Below, one piece after another: positions 35,114 through 44,498 of a stretch of DNA of 64,000 nt. The notes below the pieces were generated by a model. That model was not told where the DNA came from, ran no database searches, and worked only from the letters and a program-made list of their open reading frames with translations. Position numbers and translations under genes: made by a program. This stretch comes from Tessaracoccus sp. MC1679. GTDB taxonomy: Bacteria; Actinomycetota; Actinomycetes; Propionibacteriales; Propionibacteriaceae. Each line of letters begins with the position of its first letter. The first letter of the stretch is position 1. The DNA is taken from NCBI RefSeq assembly GCF_014164775.1, contig NZ_JACJGB010000006.1, positions 186,001 through 250,000 of the forward strand. The letters are read 5' to 3'.

Positions 35114-35930
35114 TCTGGCCTACGACGGCACCGCGTTCCACGGCTGGGCCACCCAGCCAGGGTTGCGTACCGTGCAGGAGGTGGTGGAGGAGCGGATCGG
35201 GCAGCTGCTGAGTCTGCCGGTGAGGCCCACGCTGGTGGCCGCCGGGCGCACCGACGCGGGCGTCCACGCCCGCGGTCAGGTCTGCCACCTCGATCTCGTC
35301 CTCCCTGAGGGTGCACCCGCCGCGCACCAGCCGGACGGCGCGGCCTACCTCTACCGCCGCCTCCGCCGCGCCCTCCCCGCCGACGTGGTCGTCAAGGCCG
35401 TCTCCCCCGCCCCGGCGGGATTCCACGCCCGCTATTCCGCCATCTGGCGGCGGTACTGCTACCGGGTCCTGAGCGCCGACTCCCCGCCGGACCCGTTGGT
35501 GCGGAGCCACGTGGTGTCGCTGCGACACACCGTCGACTTCGACCGCTTCAACGCCGCGGCCGCGACCCTCATCGGTTTGAGGGAGTTCGCGCCGTTCTGC
35601 AAGCCCCGCGACGGTGCCACCACCATCCGCGAGCTGCGGGAGTTCAGCGCCACCCGGCGCAGCGACGGCCTGATCGAGATCCATCTTCTGGCCGACGCGT
35701 TCTGCCACTCCATGGTCCGCTCACTGGTGGGCGCCGTCACTGCGGTGGCCGCCAGCCGCCGCGACCTCGCCTGGCTGGAGCGGGTCGCCGCCACCCCTGC
35801 CAGGCACGGCGAGGTGCTCGTGATGCCCGCCCGTGGGCTCACCCTCGAAGAGGTGGGCTACCCCGCCGACGACCGCCTCGCGGCCCGCGCCCTCGAGGCC
35901 CGCGCCACGCGCACCCTGGAGGATCTGTGA
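35097..35930 (+). CDS. truA: tRNA pseudouridine synthase A
   Basis: TruA makes pseudouridine at tRNA positions 38-40. The 277-residue protein begins MRLRLDLAYDGTAFHGWATQPG. Its catalytic Asp lies in AAGRTDAGVHARGQVCH. Later segments FNAAAATLIGLREFAPFCKP and AFCHSMVRSLVGAVTAVA are family landmarks. In many actinobacteria truA lies next to rplQ/rplM; here it sits in a tRNA-modification operon between trmB (17-bp overlap) and a methyltransferase (4-bp overlap). Confidence 0.95.
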   Translation: MRLRLDLAYDGTAFHGWATQPGLRTVQEVVEERIGQLLSLPVRPTLVAAGRTDAGVHARGQVCHLDLVLPEGAPAAHQPDGAAYLYRRLRRALPADVVVKAVSPAPAGFHARYSAIWRRYCYRVLSADSPPDPLVRSHVVSLRHTVDFDRFNAAAATLIGLREFAPFCKPRDGATTIRELREFSATRRSDGLIEIHLLADAFCHSMVRSLVGAVTAVAASRRDLAWLERVAATPARHGEVLVMPARGLTLEEVGYPADDRLAARALEARATRTLEDL

Positions 35931-36529
35931 GCCACTACTTCCACACGCCGGAGGGTCCGGTCTCGACCCGGCAGATCACCGCGCACATCTGGGGCATGGA
36001 GCTGAGCTTCACCACCGCCGGCGGCGTGTTCTCCGGGGCCCGCCTGGACCCAGGCACGGCGATCCTGCTGAGGGAATCGCTGCCGCCTGAGGAGGGTCAC
36101 CTGCTGGACCTGGGGTGCGGCTTCGGACCCATCGCGGTGGCTCTGGCTGCGGCCTCCCCCGCGGTCACCGTCGACGCCGTCGACGTCAACGCCCTCGCCG
36201 TCGAGCTCACCGGTCTCAACGCCGCTGCTGCCGGGGTCGCGGAGCGGGTGCGGGCCACGGCCCCCGACGGCGTCGCGGCGGAGGTCCGCTACCGCGAGAT
36301 CTGGTCAAACCCGCCCATCCGGATCGGCAAGGTGGCCCTGCACCAGCTCCTGCTCACCTGGCTCCCCCGCCTTGAGCCGGGCGGCGTGGCGCGCCTCGTG
36401 GTGAACAAGAACCTTGGCGGTGACTCGCTCCAGCGCTGGCTCATCGAGCAGGGCTATCCCACCGAGCGGGTCGCCTCCGCCAAGGGCTTCCGGATCCTCG
36501 AGGTGTCCCCGGGCCCGTCGCCCGAGTGA
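35927..36529 (+). CDS. RsmC/RlmG-like class I SAM methyltransferase
   Basis: This 200-residue protein is a single MTS-type methyltransferase domain. It contains HLLDLGCGFGPIAVALA (SAM motif I), AVDVNALAVELTGLNAAAAG and the catalytic EIWSNPPIRIGKVALHQLL motif (N-P-P-I), typical of N2-guanine methyltransferases of RNA. It lacks the N-terminal pseudo-MT domain of E. coli RsmC. The operon with trmB and truA supports an RNA substrate, but the target base is unknown. GTG 35927 overlaps the truA stop by 4 nt. Confidence 0.82.
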   Translation: MSHYFHTPEGPVSTRQITAHIWGMELSFTTAGGVFSGARLDPGTAILLRESLPPEEGHLLDLGCGFGPIAVALAAASPAVTVDAVDVNALAVELTGLNAAAAGVAERVRATAPDGVAAEVRYREIWSNPPIRIGKVALHQLLLTWLPRLEPGGVARLVVNKNLGGDSLQRWLIEQGYPTERVASAKGFRILEVSPGPSPE

Positions 36530-36695
36530 TCGCGCCCCTGAGGGTGGCGACGCGGTGATCCGCGACTCGAAGGACAGCGGGTTCTGCCTAGACTGACGTC
36601 TCGAAGCGCCATAGTTGAAGCACGAACTATTTTTCGCCCCTAGGATGGGAGAGTCAGCGCGCCCCCGGGCGCGAGTCTTTCCACAAGGAGTGAGC

Positions 36696-37310
36696 ATGAC
36701 CTACACCCTCCCCGACCTCGACTACGACTACAGCGCGCTTGCGCCCCACATCGCCCCCGAGATCATGGAGCTGCACCACAGCAAGCACCATGCCGCCTAC
36801 GTCAAGGGCATCAACGACGCGCTCGAGCAGCTCGCCGCCGCGCGCGAGAAGGGCGACCTGGGCGCCGTCAACAAGCTGAGCAAGGACGCCGCCTTCCACC
36901 TCGGCGGGCACATCAACCACTCCGTGTTCTGGAAGAACATGTCCCCCGACGGCGGGGACCGCCCCGACGGCGAGCTCGCCTCGGCGATCGACGAGTACTT
37001 CGGCGGCTTCGAAGGCTTCCAGAAGCATTTCAACGCCGTGGCCAACGGCATCCAGGGCTCCGGCTGGTCGATGCTCGTGTGGGACACCCTGGGCCAGCGG
37101 ATGAACATCAACCAGCTGTTCGATCAGCAGGGCAACCTGCCGGCCGGCCAGATCCCGCTGCTGCAGCTCGACATGTGGGAGCACGCCTTCTACCTGCAGT
37201 ACAAGAACGTCAAGGGCGATTACGTCAACGCCTGGTGGAACGTGGTCAACTGGGCCGACGTCGCCGAGCGCTTCACGAAGGCCAAGGCCGCCTCGGCCGC
37301 CCTCGCCTGA
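36696..37310 (+). CDS. sodA: Superoxide dismutase, Fe/Mn type
   Basis: Converts superoxide to peroxide and oxygen in the cytoplasm. The 204-residue protein carries the four metal ligands in their usual contexts: [29 protein letters not shown] and [12 protein letters not shown] (Asp and His). [10 protein letters not shown] is also conserved. The sequence does not firmly settle Fe versus Mn; cambialistic enzymes are known in propionibacteria. The start is ATG 36696 behind AAGGAGTGAGC. A perfect bidirectional terminator follows. Confidence 0.95.
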   Translation: MTYTLPDLDYDYSALAPHIAPEIMELHHSKHHAAYVKGINDALEQLAAAREKGDLGAVNKLSKDAAFHLGGHINHSVFWKNMSPDGGDRPDGELASAIDEYFGGFEGFQKHFNAVANGIQGSGWSMLVWDTLGQRMNINQLFDQQGNLPAGQIPLLQLDMWEHAFYLQYKNVKGDYVNAWWNVVNWADVAERFTKAKAASAALA

Positions 37311-37321
37311 TCCGACGCCGA

Positions 37322-37364
37322 CACGTTGAAGGGCCCCGGGGATTCCCCGGGGCCCTTCAACGTG
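37322..37364. terminator. Bidirectional terminator, 43-nt perfect palindrome
   Basis: Arms 37322-37342 and 37344-37364 are exact 21-nt reverse complements around a single T. The arms run CACGTTGAAGGGCC to GGCCCTTCAACGTG. It lies between the convergent sodA and ABC ATPase genes, ending 6 nt before the ATPase stop codon, so it serves both transcripts. Confidence 0.9.
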
Positions 37365-37370
37365 ATCGAG

Positions 37371-38162
37371 TCAGTCGAGGAGGGTGCGGTCCGCCAGGCT
37401 GGCTCCCTTGATCTTCGAGAACTCCTCCAGCAGGTGCTCGGCGGTGATGTGCTTCTTGGCCGCCTCGTCGACCTCGAGGACCACCTTGCCCTCGTGCATC
37501 ATGATGAGCCGGTTGCCCAGCTCGATGGCCTGGTGCATGTTGTGGGTGACCATGAGGGTGGTGAGGCGGTGGCGGGCGACGGCCTCCCCGGTCAGCCGGG
37601 TGATCAGCTCCGCCCGCGACGGGTCCAGGGCCGCGGTGTGCTCGTCGAGCAACAGGATCGACGGCTGGGCATAGGTGGCCATGAGCAGGCTGAGCGCCTG
37701 CCTCTGACCGCCCGACAGCATGCCCACGCGCATCTGGAGCCGGTCCTCCAGGCCGAGTTCCAGCGTGGCCAGCGCCTCGCGGTACAGCGCCCGCTTCGGC
37801 TTGGTGACCGCCATCCCCAGGCCCCGGCGCTTGCCGCGCTCGAAGGCGATGGACAGGTTCTCCTCGATGGTGAGGTGCGGCGATGTCCCGGCCATGGGGT
37901 CCTGGAACACGCGCGCCACCCACTTCGCGCGGCGGTGCTCGGGCATCCTCGTGACCTCGCGTTCGTCGATCAGCACCTGTCCGCCCTCGGCGAGATAGCG
38001 ACCCGCCACCACGTTGAGCATCGTGGACTTGCCGGCGCCGTTGGAGCCGATGACCGTGACGAAGTCGCCCTCGTGCAGGGTGAGGGTCAGGCTGTCGAGC
38101 GCGAGCCGCTCGTTGACGGTACCGGGGAAGAACCGCTTGGTGACGTTGACGAGCTTGAGCAT
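37371..38162 (-). CDS. ABC importer ATP-binding protein (TrpX-type cluster)
   Basis: This 263-residue ABC ATPase has Walker A GSNGAGKST (39-47) and Q-loop RVFQDPMAGTSPHLTIEENL. The signature is LSGGQRQALSLLMAT, Walker B is SILLLDEHTAALDP (His where Pro or Ala is usual after DE) and the switch is MVTHNMHQAIELGNR. The DEHTAALDP form is typical of ATPases that work with ABC_sub_bind/TrpX-like importers. It is last in a four-gene operon, overlapping the permease stop by 1 nt (TGATG). The frame remains open upstream through the permease gene, but that is not coding. Confidence 0.88.
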   Translation of the reverse strand: MLKLVNVTKRFFPGTVNERLALDSLTLTLHEGDFVTVIGSNGAGKSTMLNVVAGRYLAEGGQVLIDEREVTRMPEHRRAKWVARVFQDPMAGTSPHLTIEENLSIAFERGKRRGLGMAVTKPKRALYREALATLELGLEDRLQMRVGMLSGGQRQALSLLMATYAQPSILLLDEHTAALDPSRAELITRLTGEAVARHRLTTLMVTHNMHQAIELGNRLIMMHEGKVVLEVDEAAKKHITAEHLLEEFSKIKGASLADRTLLD

Positions 38163-39067
38163 CAGGCAGCCGCCCCTTCGGTGATCGCCTTGGCGCGCCT
38201 GGACTGCGAGCGCAGCCGCCGGATCGGATCCCACGCAGGCAGGACGAGGGCGAGGACGACGAGCACCGCGGAGACGAGTTTCATGTCGTTGGGGTTGAAC
38301 CCGTTGCTGAGCGCCACCTGGATGACGCCACGGTAGATCACGGAGCCGAGCGCGGCGGCCATGACGGCCTGCCACACCGAGGTCAGTCCGAAGATCGCCT
38401 GGCCCACGATCACCGACGCCAGCCCGGCGACGATGAGGCCGATGCCCATGGAGATGTCGGAGAAGCCCTGATACTGGGCCACGAGCGTCCCGCCGAGCGC
38501 CACCAGGCCGTTGGAGATCATGAGGCCGACGATCTTGGTGGACCCGGTGTTGATGCCCTGCGACTGGGCCATCAGCTCGTTGTCGCCCGTGGCGCGCATC
38601 CCGACGCCGTAGCTGGTGCCGAGGAACCAGTACACCAGCACGCCGATCACGATCACCACGACCGCGAAGAGGCCCACCGACGTCCAGGTGCCCAGCACCT
38701 TGTCCGCCCGCAGGCCGGAGAACAGCGTCTCCTGGCGCAGCAGCGGGACGTTGGCCTTGTTGCCCATGATCCGCAGGTTGATCGAATACAGGGCGATCTG
38801 GGTCAGGATGCCCGCCAACAGCGGGTTGATCCCGCCCCACACGTGCAGCAGGCCGGTAACGGCGCCGGCGATCATGCCGGCCACCACCCCGGCCACCATC
38901 GCGAGCGGGATCGGGGCCCCGTTCACGATGAGGATGGCGCAGGTGGCCGCCCCCGTCGTGAAGGAGCCATCCACCGTGAGGTCCGGGAAGTCCAGGACCC
39001 GGTAGGTGAGATACACCCCCAGCGCCATGACGGCGTAGAGGAGTCCGATCTCGAGCGCGATGATCAT
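38162..39067 (-). CDS. ABC importer permease (BPD_transp_2 type)
   Basis: This 301-residue permease has about eight helices, of the branched-chain/ribose-type (BPD_transp_2). It begins MIIALEIGLLYAVMALGVYLTYRVLDFPDLTVDGSFTTGAA and has GVGMRATGDNELMAQSQGINT, which corresponds to the R-A-x-G-x-N-x-x-A-A cytoplasmic coupling motif. It works with the ATPase (1-nt overlap) and the lipoprotein 20 bp upstream. Members of this cluster type import tryptophan, tyrosine or unknown small molecules. Confidence 0.88.
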   Translation of the reverse strand: MIIALEIGLLYAVMALGVYLTYRVLDFPDLTVDGSFTTGAATCAILIVNGAPIPLAMVAGVVAGMIAGAVTGLLHVWGGINPLLAGILTQIALYSINLRIMGNKANVPLLRQETLFSGLRADKVLGTWTSVGLFAVVVIVIGVLVYWFLGTSYGVGMRATGDNELMAQSQGINTGSTKIVGLMISNGLVALGGTLVAQYQGFSDISMGIGLIVAGLASVIVGQAIFGLTSVWQAVMAAALGSVIYRGVIQVALSNGFNPNDMKLVSAVLVVLALVLPAWDPIRRLRSQSRRAKAITEGAAA

Positions 39068-39087
39068 GGTGTGTGTCTACTCGTCGG

Positions 39088-40113
39088 TCAGAACTGCTTG
39101 GTGGCGCGGGAGACGATGGCCTCGGGCAGCGTCAGGCCCTGCTTCGCGGCGCCCTCCACGTTGACGAAGAGGTCGAACTCCTTCTGCGTCTCCACCGCGA
39201 TCTCGGAGGCCGGGGTGCCCTCCAGCAGCTTGAGGAACACCGCTGCGGCGTCCTTGCCCTGCTGGGTGTAGTTCACCGACAGGCCGGCGGCCGCGCCGCG
39301 CTCCATCGTCGACTCGTCCGAGGCGAACACGGGCTTCTGCTTCTGTTCGGCGACCTGGATGAGCGACTCTGCGGCGGAGACCACGGTGTTGTCGGTGGGG
39401 ATGAGGTAGGCGTCGACGTCGAGGGACTCGGCGGCCTGCTGGACCTCAGACGAGTTCGTGACGGTGGCCGACACGATCTCGATGCCCATCTCGCCGGCGG
39501 CCTCCTCGGCCTCCGTGACCTGGACCTCGGAGTTGACCTCGCCGGAGGAGTAGACGATGCCGACGGTCGCCACCTCGGGCAGCGCCTCCTTGATCAGCTC
39601 GAGCTGCTCCTTCATCGGGTTGAGGTCCGAGACGCCCGTGATATTGGCGTCCGGGGCGTCCCACGACGACACCAGCCCGGCCTCAACCGGGTCGGTGACG
39701 GCCGCGAACACGATGGGGCGGTCCGTGATGACGTTGGCCAGCGACTGCGCCGTGGGCGTAGCGATGGCGAGGAAGCCGTCGTAGTCCGACGAGGCGAACG
39801 TGTTGGCGATGTTGGTGAGCGTGGACTGGTCGCCCTGGGCGTTCTGGAGGTCGAACTCCGCGTTCTCGCCTTCCACGTAGCCGGCCTCGGCCAGCGCGTC
39901 GATGAAGCCCTGCTGGGCGGCGTCGAGCGCGGGGTGGGACACGATCGTGGCGATGCCGACGCTGATCGACTCGGGCGCAGCCTGGGACTCGGCGGCCGAG
40001 CTTGAGGCGGCGACGGTGGACTCGGCGGGGCTGGTGGCGGGGCTGGTGGTGCCGCCGCAGGCGGTGAGTGCGAGGGCGCTGGCTGCGCCGATCGCGAGGG
40101 CCTTGAGCTTCAT
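39088..40113 (-). CDS. ABC_sub_bind family substrate-binding lipoprotein 1
   Basis: This 341-residue lipoprotein has a signal peptide with lipobox LTAC (Cys19) and a Ser/Thr/Ala-rich linker. The body is the PF04392 type: GIATIVSHPALDAAQQGFIDALAEAGYVEGENAEF, NTFASSDYDGFLAIATPTAQSLAN, RPIVFAAVTDPVEAGLV, VGIVYSSGEVNS and DVDAYLIPTDNTVVSAAESL. Such proteins bind aromatic amino acids in characterised TrpX cases. It is encoded directly upstream of its permease. A paralogue is encoded 89 bp further upstream. Confidence 0.88.
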   Translation of the reverse strand: MKLKALAIGAASALALTACGGTTSPATSPAESTVAASSSAAESQAAPESISVGIATIVSHPALDAAQQGFIDALAEAGYVEGENAEFDLQNAQGDQSTLTNIANTFASSDYDGFLAIATPTAQSLANVITDRPIVFAAVTDPVEAGLVSSWDAPDANITGVSDLNPMKEQLELIKEALPEVATVGIVYSSGEVNSEVQVTEAEEAAGEMGIEIVSATVTNSSEVQQAAESLDVDAYLIPTDNTVVSAAESLIQVAEQKQKPVFASDESTMERGAAAGLSVNYTQQGKDAAAVFLKLLEGTPASEIAVETQKEFDLFVNVEGAAKQGLTLPEAIVSRATKQF

Positions 40114-40202
40114 GATTCTCCTAGAAGGGGTTCCGCTGATTCGGTGTCTCGCTGATGGCTCAGCGTAGTTTCAGGGCGGGGGTCGCAACGAGCCCGTCCA
40201 CA

Positions 40203-41219
40203 TCAGTAGGTGGTGGCCGCGTCTTCAGCCACGTCGTCCGGGATGGTGACGCCCATCCGCTCCGCGGCCGCCGGGTTGATCACAAGATCGAGCGCCTCCG
40301 CCAGCTCCACAGGCGTCTCGGCGGGGTCAGCGCCCTCGATGATGCGGGCGATCATGGCCGCGGTCTGCAGACCCTGGGCCTTGTAGTCGGTGGCCAGCGC
40401 CGCGGCGGCGCCCCGCTCCACGGAATCAGGATCGGAGGTGACGAGGAGGCGCTGGCGCTGCTCCGCCACCTGGATCATGGATTCCATCGCCGAGACCACC
40501 GTGTTGTCCACCAGCACGAAGTAGGCGTCGACGTCCAGGGACTCCGCGGCCTGCTGCACCTCGGAGGAGTTGGTGATGGTGGCTGTCTTGACCTCGATGC
40601 CCAGCTCGGCGCCGGCCTCGATGGCGGCCTCCGCCTGCACCTGGGCGTTGACTTCGGCCGACGAGTAGACGATCCCGACGGTCTTCACCTCCGGCATGAT
40701 GCGCTGGATGACGGCGAGCTGCTCGTCGGTGGGCAGCTGGTCGCTGGTTCCGGTCACGTTGCCGCCGGGGTTGTCCATGGATTCGACGAGCCCCGCGGCA
40801 ACGGGGTCCGTCACAGAGGCGAACACGATGGGCCTGTCCTGGACCACCTGTGCCAGGGCCTGCGCCGGCGGCGTGGCCAGCGCGACGAACAGGTCGTGGT
40901 CCGAGGCTGCGTAGGTGTTGGCGATGCTGGTGAGCGTCGCCTGGTCCCCCTGCGGGTTCTGGAACTCGAGCGTCAGGTTCTCGCCCTCCACGTAGCCGGC
41001 CTGCGCCAGGCCCTCCCTGATGCCCTCGAACACTGCGTCCAGTGACGGGTGGGACACGATGGTCACCGCCCCGATCGACACGGTCGCCTTCTCGGGGGCG
41101 CCGGAACCGCCGTCTCCGGGCGCGGCCTCGGAGCCCCCTGGGTCGGTGGTGCCTGTTCCGCACCCGGCCACCAGCAGTGCACCGGCCAGAGCAACAGCCC
41201 ACACTTCGCGTCGCGTCAT
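40203..41219 (-). CDS. ABC_sub_bind family substrate-binding lipoprotein 2
   Basis: This 338-residue paralogue of the preceding lipoprotein has lipobox VAGC (Cys20) and the same block order: SIGAVTIVSHPSLDAVFEGI, LAQAGYVEGENLTLEFQNPQGDQATLTSIANTYA, RPIVFASVTDPVAAGLVESMDNPG and DVDAYFVLVDNTVVSAMESM. It is probably the first gene of the importer operon; ATG 41219 has AGGAGG 8 nt upstream. GTG 41222 is an alternative. Two binding proteins for one permease suggest a widened substrate range or recent duplication. Confidence 0.86.
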   Translation of the reverse strand: MTRREVWAVALAGALLVAGCGTGTTDPGGSEAAPGDGGSGAPEKATVSIGAVTIVSHPSLDAVFEGIREGLAQAGYVEGENLTLEFQNPQGDQATLTSIANTYAASDHDLFVALATPPAQALAQVVQDRPIVFASVTDPVAAGLVESMDNPGGNVTGTSDQLPTDEQLAVIQRIMPEVKTVGIVYSSAEVNAQVQAEAAIEAGAELGIEVKTATITNSSEVQQAAESLDVDAYFVLVDNTVVSAMESMIQVAEQRQRLLVTSDPDSVERGAAAALATDYKAQGLQTAAMIARIIEGADPAETPVELAEALDLVINPAAAERMGVTIPDDVAEDAATTY

Positions 41220-41309
41220 CACAGTCTCCTCCTTCGGCGTCGCCCAACCTTATCTACGACGGGCGTCGCCACCGAAACCGGGCCCACCAGTGGTGTCCGG
41301 GAACGCAAA

Positions 41310-41333
41310 GAGGGGGCCCTCGAAGGCCCCCTC
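41310..41333 (-). terminator. rplQ operon terminator
   Basis: GAGGGGGCC (41310-41318) pairs with GGCCCCCTC (41325-41333). Read on the minus strand the stem is followed by TTTGCGTT, and it begins 15 nt after the rplQ stop. It ends the alpha operon. Confidence 0.85.
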
Positions 41334-41348
41334 TCTGTAGTGTGCGTG

Positions 41349-41891
41349 CTACTTGGCGTCGGTCTCCTCGACCTCAGCCTCGTCAGCCTCGTCAGCGGCG
41401 GCCGGGGCCTCGTCGACGAGGTCAGCCTCCACAGTCTCGTCGGCAGCGGACTCCTCGACGACCGGGGCCTCGTCGACGACCGGGGTCTCCTCGACCTTGT
41501 CGGCCTTCTTCGCGGCCTTCGGCTTCGACACGACGGGCTCGGTGATGATCTCGATCACCGCGAGCGGGGCGTTGTCGCCCTTGCGGTTGCCGATCTTCGT
41601 GATGCGGGTGTACCCGCCTTCACGACCCTCGAGCGACGGCGCGATCTCCTCGAACAGGCGACGCACGACGTCCTTGTCCGTGACGGAGGTGAGCACGAGG
41701 CGACGCGCGTGCAGGTCCCCCCGCTTGGCCTTCGTCAGCAGCTTCTCAGCCAGCGGCTGGACGCGCCGGGCACGCGTCTCGGTGGTGGTGATGCTTCCAT
41801 GCTCGAAGAGCTGGGTGGCGAGGTTGCGCAGGATGAGGCGCTCGTGGGCCGGGCTGCCGCCCAGACGAGCGCCCTTGGTTGGCTTGGGCAT
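41349..41891 (-). CDS. rplQ: 50S ribosomal protein L17 with acidic tail
   Basis: The first 120 residues or so are L17 ([62 protein letters not shown]). They are followed by a tail of about 60 residues rich in Glu, Asp, Ala and Val ([20 protein letters not shown]). The tail is low-complexity and likely disordered; shorter acidic tails occur on some actinobacterial L17 proteins. Last gene of the alpha operon, 26 bp after rpoA. Confidence 0.96.
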   Translation of the reverse strand: MPKPTKGARLGGSPAHERLILRNLATQLFEHGSITTTETRARRVQPLAEKLLTKAKRGDLHARRLVLTSVTDKDVVRRLFEEIAPSLEGREGGYTRITKIGNRKGDNAPLAVIEIITEPVVSKPKAAKKADKVEETPVVDEAPVVEESAADETVEADLVDEAPAAADEADEAEVEETDAK

Positions 41892-41917
41892 GTCTATTCT
41901 CCAGAACTAGTGGGCGG

Positions 41918-42940
41918 TCAGTACTGCTCGGTCTCGGCGAAGTCAGCGTCCTCGTCGTTGTCCTCGTCGTAGCGCTCGATGGCCTGCAACGGGTCGAAGC
42001 CGGGGTGCGAGTCACGCAGCGCGAGACCGAGACCGGCCAGCGTCTCCTTGACCTCGTCGATGGACTTCGATCCGAAGTTGCGGATGTCGAGCAGGTCCTC
42101 TTCGCTGCGGGCCACGAGCTCGCCCACGGTGTGGATGCCCTCGCGCTTGAGGCAGTTGTAGGAACGCACCGACAGCTCAAGATCCTCGACGGGGAGGTTG
42201 AGCGACTCGGCGATCTGCTCGTCGACGGGCGACGGGCCGATCTCGATGCCCTCGGCATCTGCGTTGAGCTCCCGGGCGAGGCCGAAGAGCTCCACCAGGG
42301 TGCGGCCGGCCGAGGCCATGGCATCGCGGGGGGCGATCGACGGTTTGGTCTCCACGTCGATGATGAGGCGATCGAAGTCGGTGCGCTGGGCCACGCGGGT
42401 GGCCTCCACCTTGTAGGTCACCTTCAGGACCGGCGAGTAGATCGAATCCACCGGGATCCGGCTGATCTCGGCGTCGGGGTTCTTGTTCTGCACGCTGGAC
42501 ACGTAGCCGCGGCCTCGCTCGACCACCAGCTCCATCTCGATCTTCCCGTTGTCGTTGAGCGTGGCGATGTGCAGCTCCGGGTTGTGGATCTCGACGCCCG
42601 CGGGGGGCTGGATGTCACCAGCGGTGACGGTGCCTGCGCCGGCCTTCCGGAGGTACATGACCACCGGCTCGTCCTCCTCGGAGGAGAGCACGAGGCTCTT
42701 CAGGTTGAGGATGATCTCGGTGACGTCTTCGACGACGCCCTCAAGGGTGGAGAACTCGTGCTGGTTGCCCTCCACCTTGATGCTGGTCACCGCGGCGCCA
42801 GGGATCGAGGACAGCAGGGTACGGCGCAGTGAGTTGCCGAGCGTGTAGCCGAAGCCGGGCTCCAGCGGTTCGATCATGAACCGTGAACGGAACTCGGAGA
42901 CGACGTCCTCGGAGAGGCTGGGGCGCTGTGCGATAAGCAT
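41918..42940 (-). CDS. rpoA: RNA polymerase alpha subunit
   Basis: The 340-residue alpha subunit nucleates RNA polymerase assembly and contacts activators. The N-terminal dimer domain has [32 protein letters not shown]. The C-terminal domain has [42 protein letters not shown], including the 265-type DNA-binding determinant region. The C-terminus is acidic ([12 protein letters not shown]). The start is ATG 42940 ([14 protein letters not shown]), preceded by GGAAGGAACACCC; an in-frame GTG upstream is disregarded. Confidence 0.98.
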   Translation of the reverse strand: MLIAQRPSLSEDVVSEFRSRFMIEPLEPGFGYTLGNSLRRTLLSSIPGAAVTSIKVEGNQHEFSTLEGVVEDVTEIILNLKSLVLSSEEDEPVVMYLRKAGAGTVTAGDIQPPAGVEIHNPELHIATLNDNGKIEMELVVERGRGYVSSVQNKNPDAEISRIPVDSIYSPVLKVTYKVEATRVAQRTDFDRLIIDVETKPSIAPRDAMASAGRTLVELFGLARELNADAEGIEIGPSPVDEQIAESLNLPVEDLELSVRSYNCLKREGIHTVGELVARSEEDLLDIRNFGSKSIDEVKETLAGLGLALRDSHPGFDPLQAIERYDEDNDEDADFAETEQY

Positions 42941-43042
42941 GGGTGTTCCTTCCCGCACCAACCGATATCTGATGGTGCGAATGCGGCCGCGAGGCCTGAG
43001 GGTGATACGGGCCGACCGGAACTCCCGGCCGGCCCATCAGCA

Positions 43043-43648
43043 TTACTTCGAGTAGAGCTCGACGATCATCTGCTCCTGGACATCCACGACGATCTGCTCG
43101 CGGACGGGGAGCTGGTGCACGAGGATCCGCATCCGGTTGGGACGGGCCTCGAGCCACGCGGGGACCGCGCGGTCGCCGTGGGTCTCGCGGGCGATGACCA
43201 ACGGGGCCATGGTCAGCGACTTCTCCGCGACGTCGATGATGTCGTGCGCGCGGACGCGGTACGACGGGATGTTCACGCGCTGACCGTTGACCAGGAAGTG
43301 GCCGTGGACCACGAGCTGGCGGGCCTGCCGACGGGTGGTGGCGAAGCCTGCGCGGTAAACCACGTTGTCCAGGCGCGACTCGAGGATCTGCAGCAGACGG
43401 TCACCGGTCTTACCCGGGTGACGATCAGCTTCCTGGTAGTAGCGGCGGAACTGCTTCTCCAGGACGCCGTAGGCGTAGCGCGCCTTCTGCTTCTCCTTGA
43501 GCTGCAGCGAGTACTCGGAATCCTTCGTGCGGCCGCGACCGTGCACACCCGGGGGGTACGGACGGCGCTCGAAGGCCTTGTCGTTGCCAACCAGGTCTGT
43601 CCCGAGACGACGAGACTTCTTGGTCAAAGGGCCGGTGTAACGAGCCAT
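43043..43648 (-). CDS. rpsD: 30S ribosomal protein S4
   Basis: S4 binds 16S rRNA early and can regulate its own operon. The 201 residues include RYTGPLTKKSRRLGTDLVG, the S4 RNA-binding segment LESRLDNVVYRAGFATTRRQARQLVVHGHFLVNGQRVNIPSY and the C-terminal VREQIVVDVQEQMIVELYSK. The form without N-terminal zinc cysteines is normal for many actinobacteria. It is fifth in the infA-to-rplQ order, 102 bp before rpoA. Confidence 0.97.
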   Translation of the reverse strand: MARYTGPLTKKSRRLGTDLVGNDKAFERRPYPPGVHGRGRTKDSEYSLQLKEKQKARYAYGVLEKQFRRYYQEADRHPGKTGDRLLQILESRLDNVVYRAGFATTRRQARQLVVHGHFLVNGQRVNIPSYRVRAHDIIDVAEKSLTMAPLVIARETHGDRAVPAWLEARPNRMRILVHQLPVREQIVVDVQEQMIVELYSK

Positions 43649-43676
43649 TTTCTTCTAGTCCTTTTCTCTCGGGCGA

Positions 43677-44087
43677 TCAGACGCGACGGCGCTTGGGCGG
43701 GCGGCAGCCGTTGTGCGGCGTCGGGGTCACGTCCGAGATGGCGCCGACCTCGAGGCCGACGGCCCCCAGGGAGCGGATCGCGGTCTCACGGCCGGAGCCG
43801 GGGCCCTTGACGAACACGTCGATGCGCTTCATGCCGTGCTCCATGGCACGACGGCCAGCGGCCTCGGCAGCCATCTGCGCAGCGAACGGCGTCGACTTGC
43901 GGGAGCCCTTGAAGCCGACGGTTCCGGCTGAGGCCCACGCAATCACAGCCCCGGTGGGATCGGTGATCGAGATGATGGTGTTGTTGAAGGTGCTCTTGAT
44001 ATGCGCCTGACCGGCGAGCACGTTCTTCTTTTCCTTGCGGCGCACCTTGGTTTTGGTGGCGGCCGCCTTGCGGCTTGCAGTAGCCAT
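43677..44087 (-). CDS. rpsK: 30S ribosomal protein S11
   Basis: S11 is part of the 30S platform. The 136-residue protein has a basic N-terminus, then [46 protein letters not shown] and the conserved C-terminal end [18 protein letters not shown]. The frame is compact with a 28-bp gap to rpsD. Start ATG 44087 is preceded by GGAGAAGGA-like sequence. Confidence 0.97.
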   Translation of the reverse strand: MATASRKAAATKTKVRRKEKKNVLAGQAHIKSTFNNTIISITDPTGAVIAWASAGTVGFKGSRKSTPFAAQMAAEAAGRRAMEHGMKRIDVFVKGPGSGRETAIRSLGAVGLEVGAISDVTPTPHNGCRPPKRRRV

Positions 44088-44123
44088 TGAGTCCTTCTCC
44101 TAAGTCCTGCAGAGGGGCGCGGG

Positions 44124-44498
44124 TTAGCGCGCCTTCTTCTTGCCAGCGACGGCCTTCTTCTTGCCCTTGCGGGTGCGCGCATTGGTGCGCGTGCGCTGAC
44201 CACGAACCGGCAGACCACTGCGGTGGCGACGGCCCTGGTAGTTACCGATCTCAACCTTGCGGCGGATGTCGGCGGCAACCGTACGGCGGAGGTCGCCCTC
44301 GATCTCGTACTTGCCTTCGATGTGGTCGCGCAGGGCGACGAGCTGGTCCTCCGTGAGCTGGTGGACTCGGACATCTCCGCTGATACCAGTGGCGGAGAGG
44401 GTCTCGGCGGCGCGGGTCTTCCCGACGCCGAAGATGTAGGTGAGTGCGACTTCCAGACGCTTTTCGCGCGGGAGGTCAACACCAACGAGGCGTGCCAT
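44124..44498 (-). CDS. rpsM: 30S ribosomal protein S13
   Basis: S13 contacts the P-site tRNA and forms subunit bridges. The 124 residues begin [26 protein letters not shown] and contain [27 protein letters not shown] near the C-terminus, followed by a Lys-rich tail. The frame is open upstream through the leader, but conservation begins at ATG 44498. It is 36 bp before rpsK and separated from rpmJ by a 249-nt structured leader. Confidence 0.97.
   Translation of the reverse strand: MARLVGVDLPREKRLEVALTYIFGVGKTRAAETLSATGISGDVRVHQLTEDQLVALRDHIEGKYEIEGDLRRTVAADIRRKVEIGNYQGRRHRSGLPVRGQRTRTNARTRKGKKKAVAGKKKAR

Noticed and set aside
38163-38840. N-terminal extension of the importer ATPase through the permease region
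   Set aside because: The extension is an out-of-frame reading of the permease gene; the ATPase homology starts at MLKLVNVTKRF.
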